From assembly GCA_900553675.1 (NCBI GenBank), contig USEH01000124.1, positions 1 through 6,465 of the forward strand: a stretch of DNA of 6,465 bases, given 5' to 3'. The DNA comes from an uncultured Ruminococcus sp. GTDB lineage: Bacteria; Bacillota; Clostridia; Oscillospirales; Ruminococcaceae. Numbering within the stretch: position 1 is the first letter of the stretch; every line of letters begins with the position of its first letter. The notes beneath the pieces are model-generated. The model had not been told where the DNA came from. It saw only the letters and a program-made list of their open reading frames with translations, and did no database searches. Below are positions 6,341 through 6,465 of this stretch, one piece after another. The position numbers and the translations under genes are program-made.

Positions 6341-6465
6341 TTTTTCGCGGAGAGATTTGGTTTGCCGAAAGGTGAACTTTGTGATTGAATTATTGGTTTG
6401 ATTGGATTGAAAGTTTGTGCAGGGATGGACGCACTCCGTGCGCCCATAGGGAGACCCCCGACGAG
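6341..6465. other. Non-coding tail after leuD
   Basis: No start codon with a supported reading frame and no clear rho-independent terminator. TTTTT directly follows the leuD stop codon (6341-6345) but no stem precedes it. An imperfect palindrome occupies 6425-6447. It is unresolved whether the leu transcript ends here or continues rightwards. Confidence 0.5.
6425..6447. repeat. Imperfect palindrome downstream of leuD
   Basis: ATGGACGCAC and GTGCGCCCAT pair over 10 positions with one A-C mismatch around a TCC loop. It is followed by AGGGAGACCCCC, not a T-run, so it does not look like a standard terminator in the leu direction. A REP-like intergenic repeat is a possible reading but cannot be shown from one copy. 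Confidence 0.5.

Overview
The window reads as chromosomal DNA from a low-to-mid GC member of the Bacillota, most likely class Clostridia (Ruminococcaceae/Oscillospiraceae-like gut anaerobes). This rests on strong AGGAGG-type ribosome binding sites, near-consensus sigma-A promoters, a T-box leader, and the clostridial short forms of LeuC (418 aa) and LeuD (161 aa). The assignment is inferred from family resemblance; no search was run.

Left part (1-1305, minus strand): a two-gene unit. A consensus-like promoter overlapped by a striking double-palindrome operator drives a two-pass membrane SPFH/band-7 protein. Its 3' end overlaps by 28 bp the start of an Arc-type ribbon-helix-helix DNA-binding protein, which runs off the left edge. 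The operator geometry (two identical palindromes 11 bp apart) is what two Arc-like dimers would be expected to contact, so autoregulation is a good hypothesis.

Middle (1325-2175, minus strand): a single alpha/beta-hydrolase gene with an intact Ser-Asp-His triad and its own promoter. Between it and the leucine promoter (about 2176-2281) lies a non-coding stretch with short inverted repeats.

Right part (2282-6340, plus strand): a leucine biosynthesis operon, leuA-leuC-leuD. A perfect consensus promoter is followed by a long leader of about 570 nt holding a T-box riboswitch: Stem I with the AGAGAG and GGTGAAAG tip motifs, several downstream hairpins, the TGGTACC T-box bulge, and a rho-independent terminator. 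Antiterminator and terminator compete for the same bases. The leader is unusual: the apical loop of the antiterminator carries an insert of about 98 nt, about 140 nt of extra sequence separates the Stem III-like hairpin from the T-box, and the specifier codon cannot be read unambiguously as leucine. LeuA makes 2-isopropylmalate and LeuC plus LeuD isomerise it to 3-isopropylmalate. leuB (the dehydrogenase) is not in the window and may lie beyond the right edge or elsewhere. The last 125 bases are non-coding and contain one imperfect palindrome.

No tRNA, rRNA, CRISPR array, transposase gene or phage gene was found. The genes are ordinary; the interest is in the regulatory DNA and RNA.
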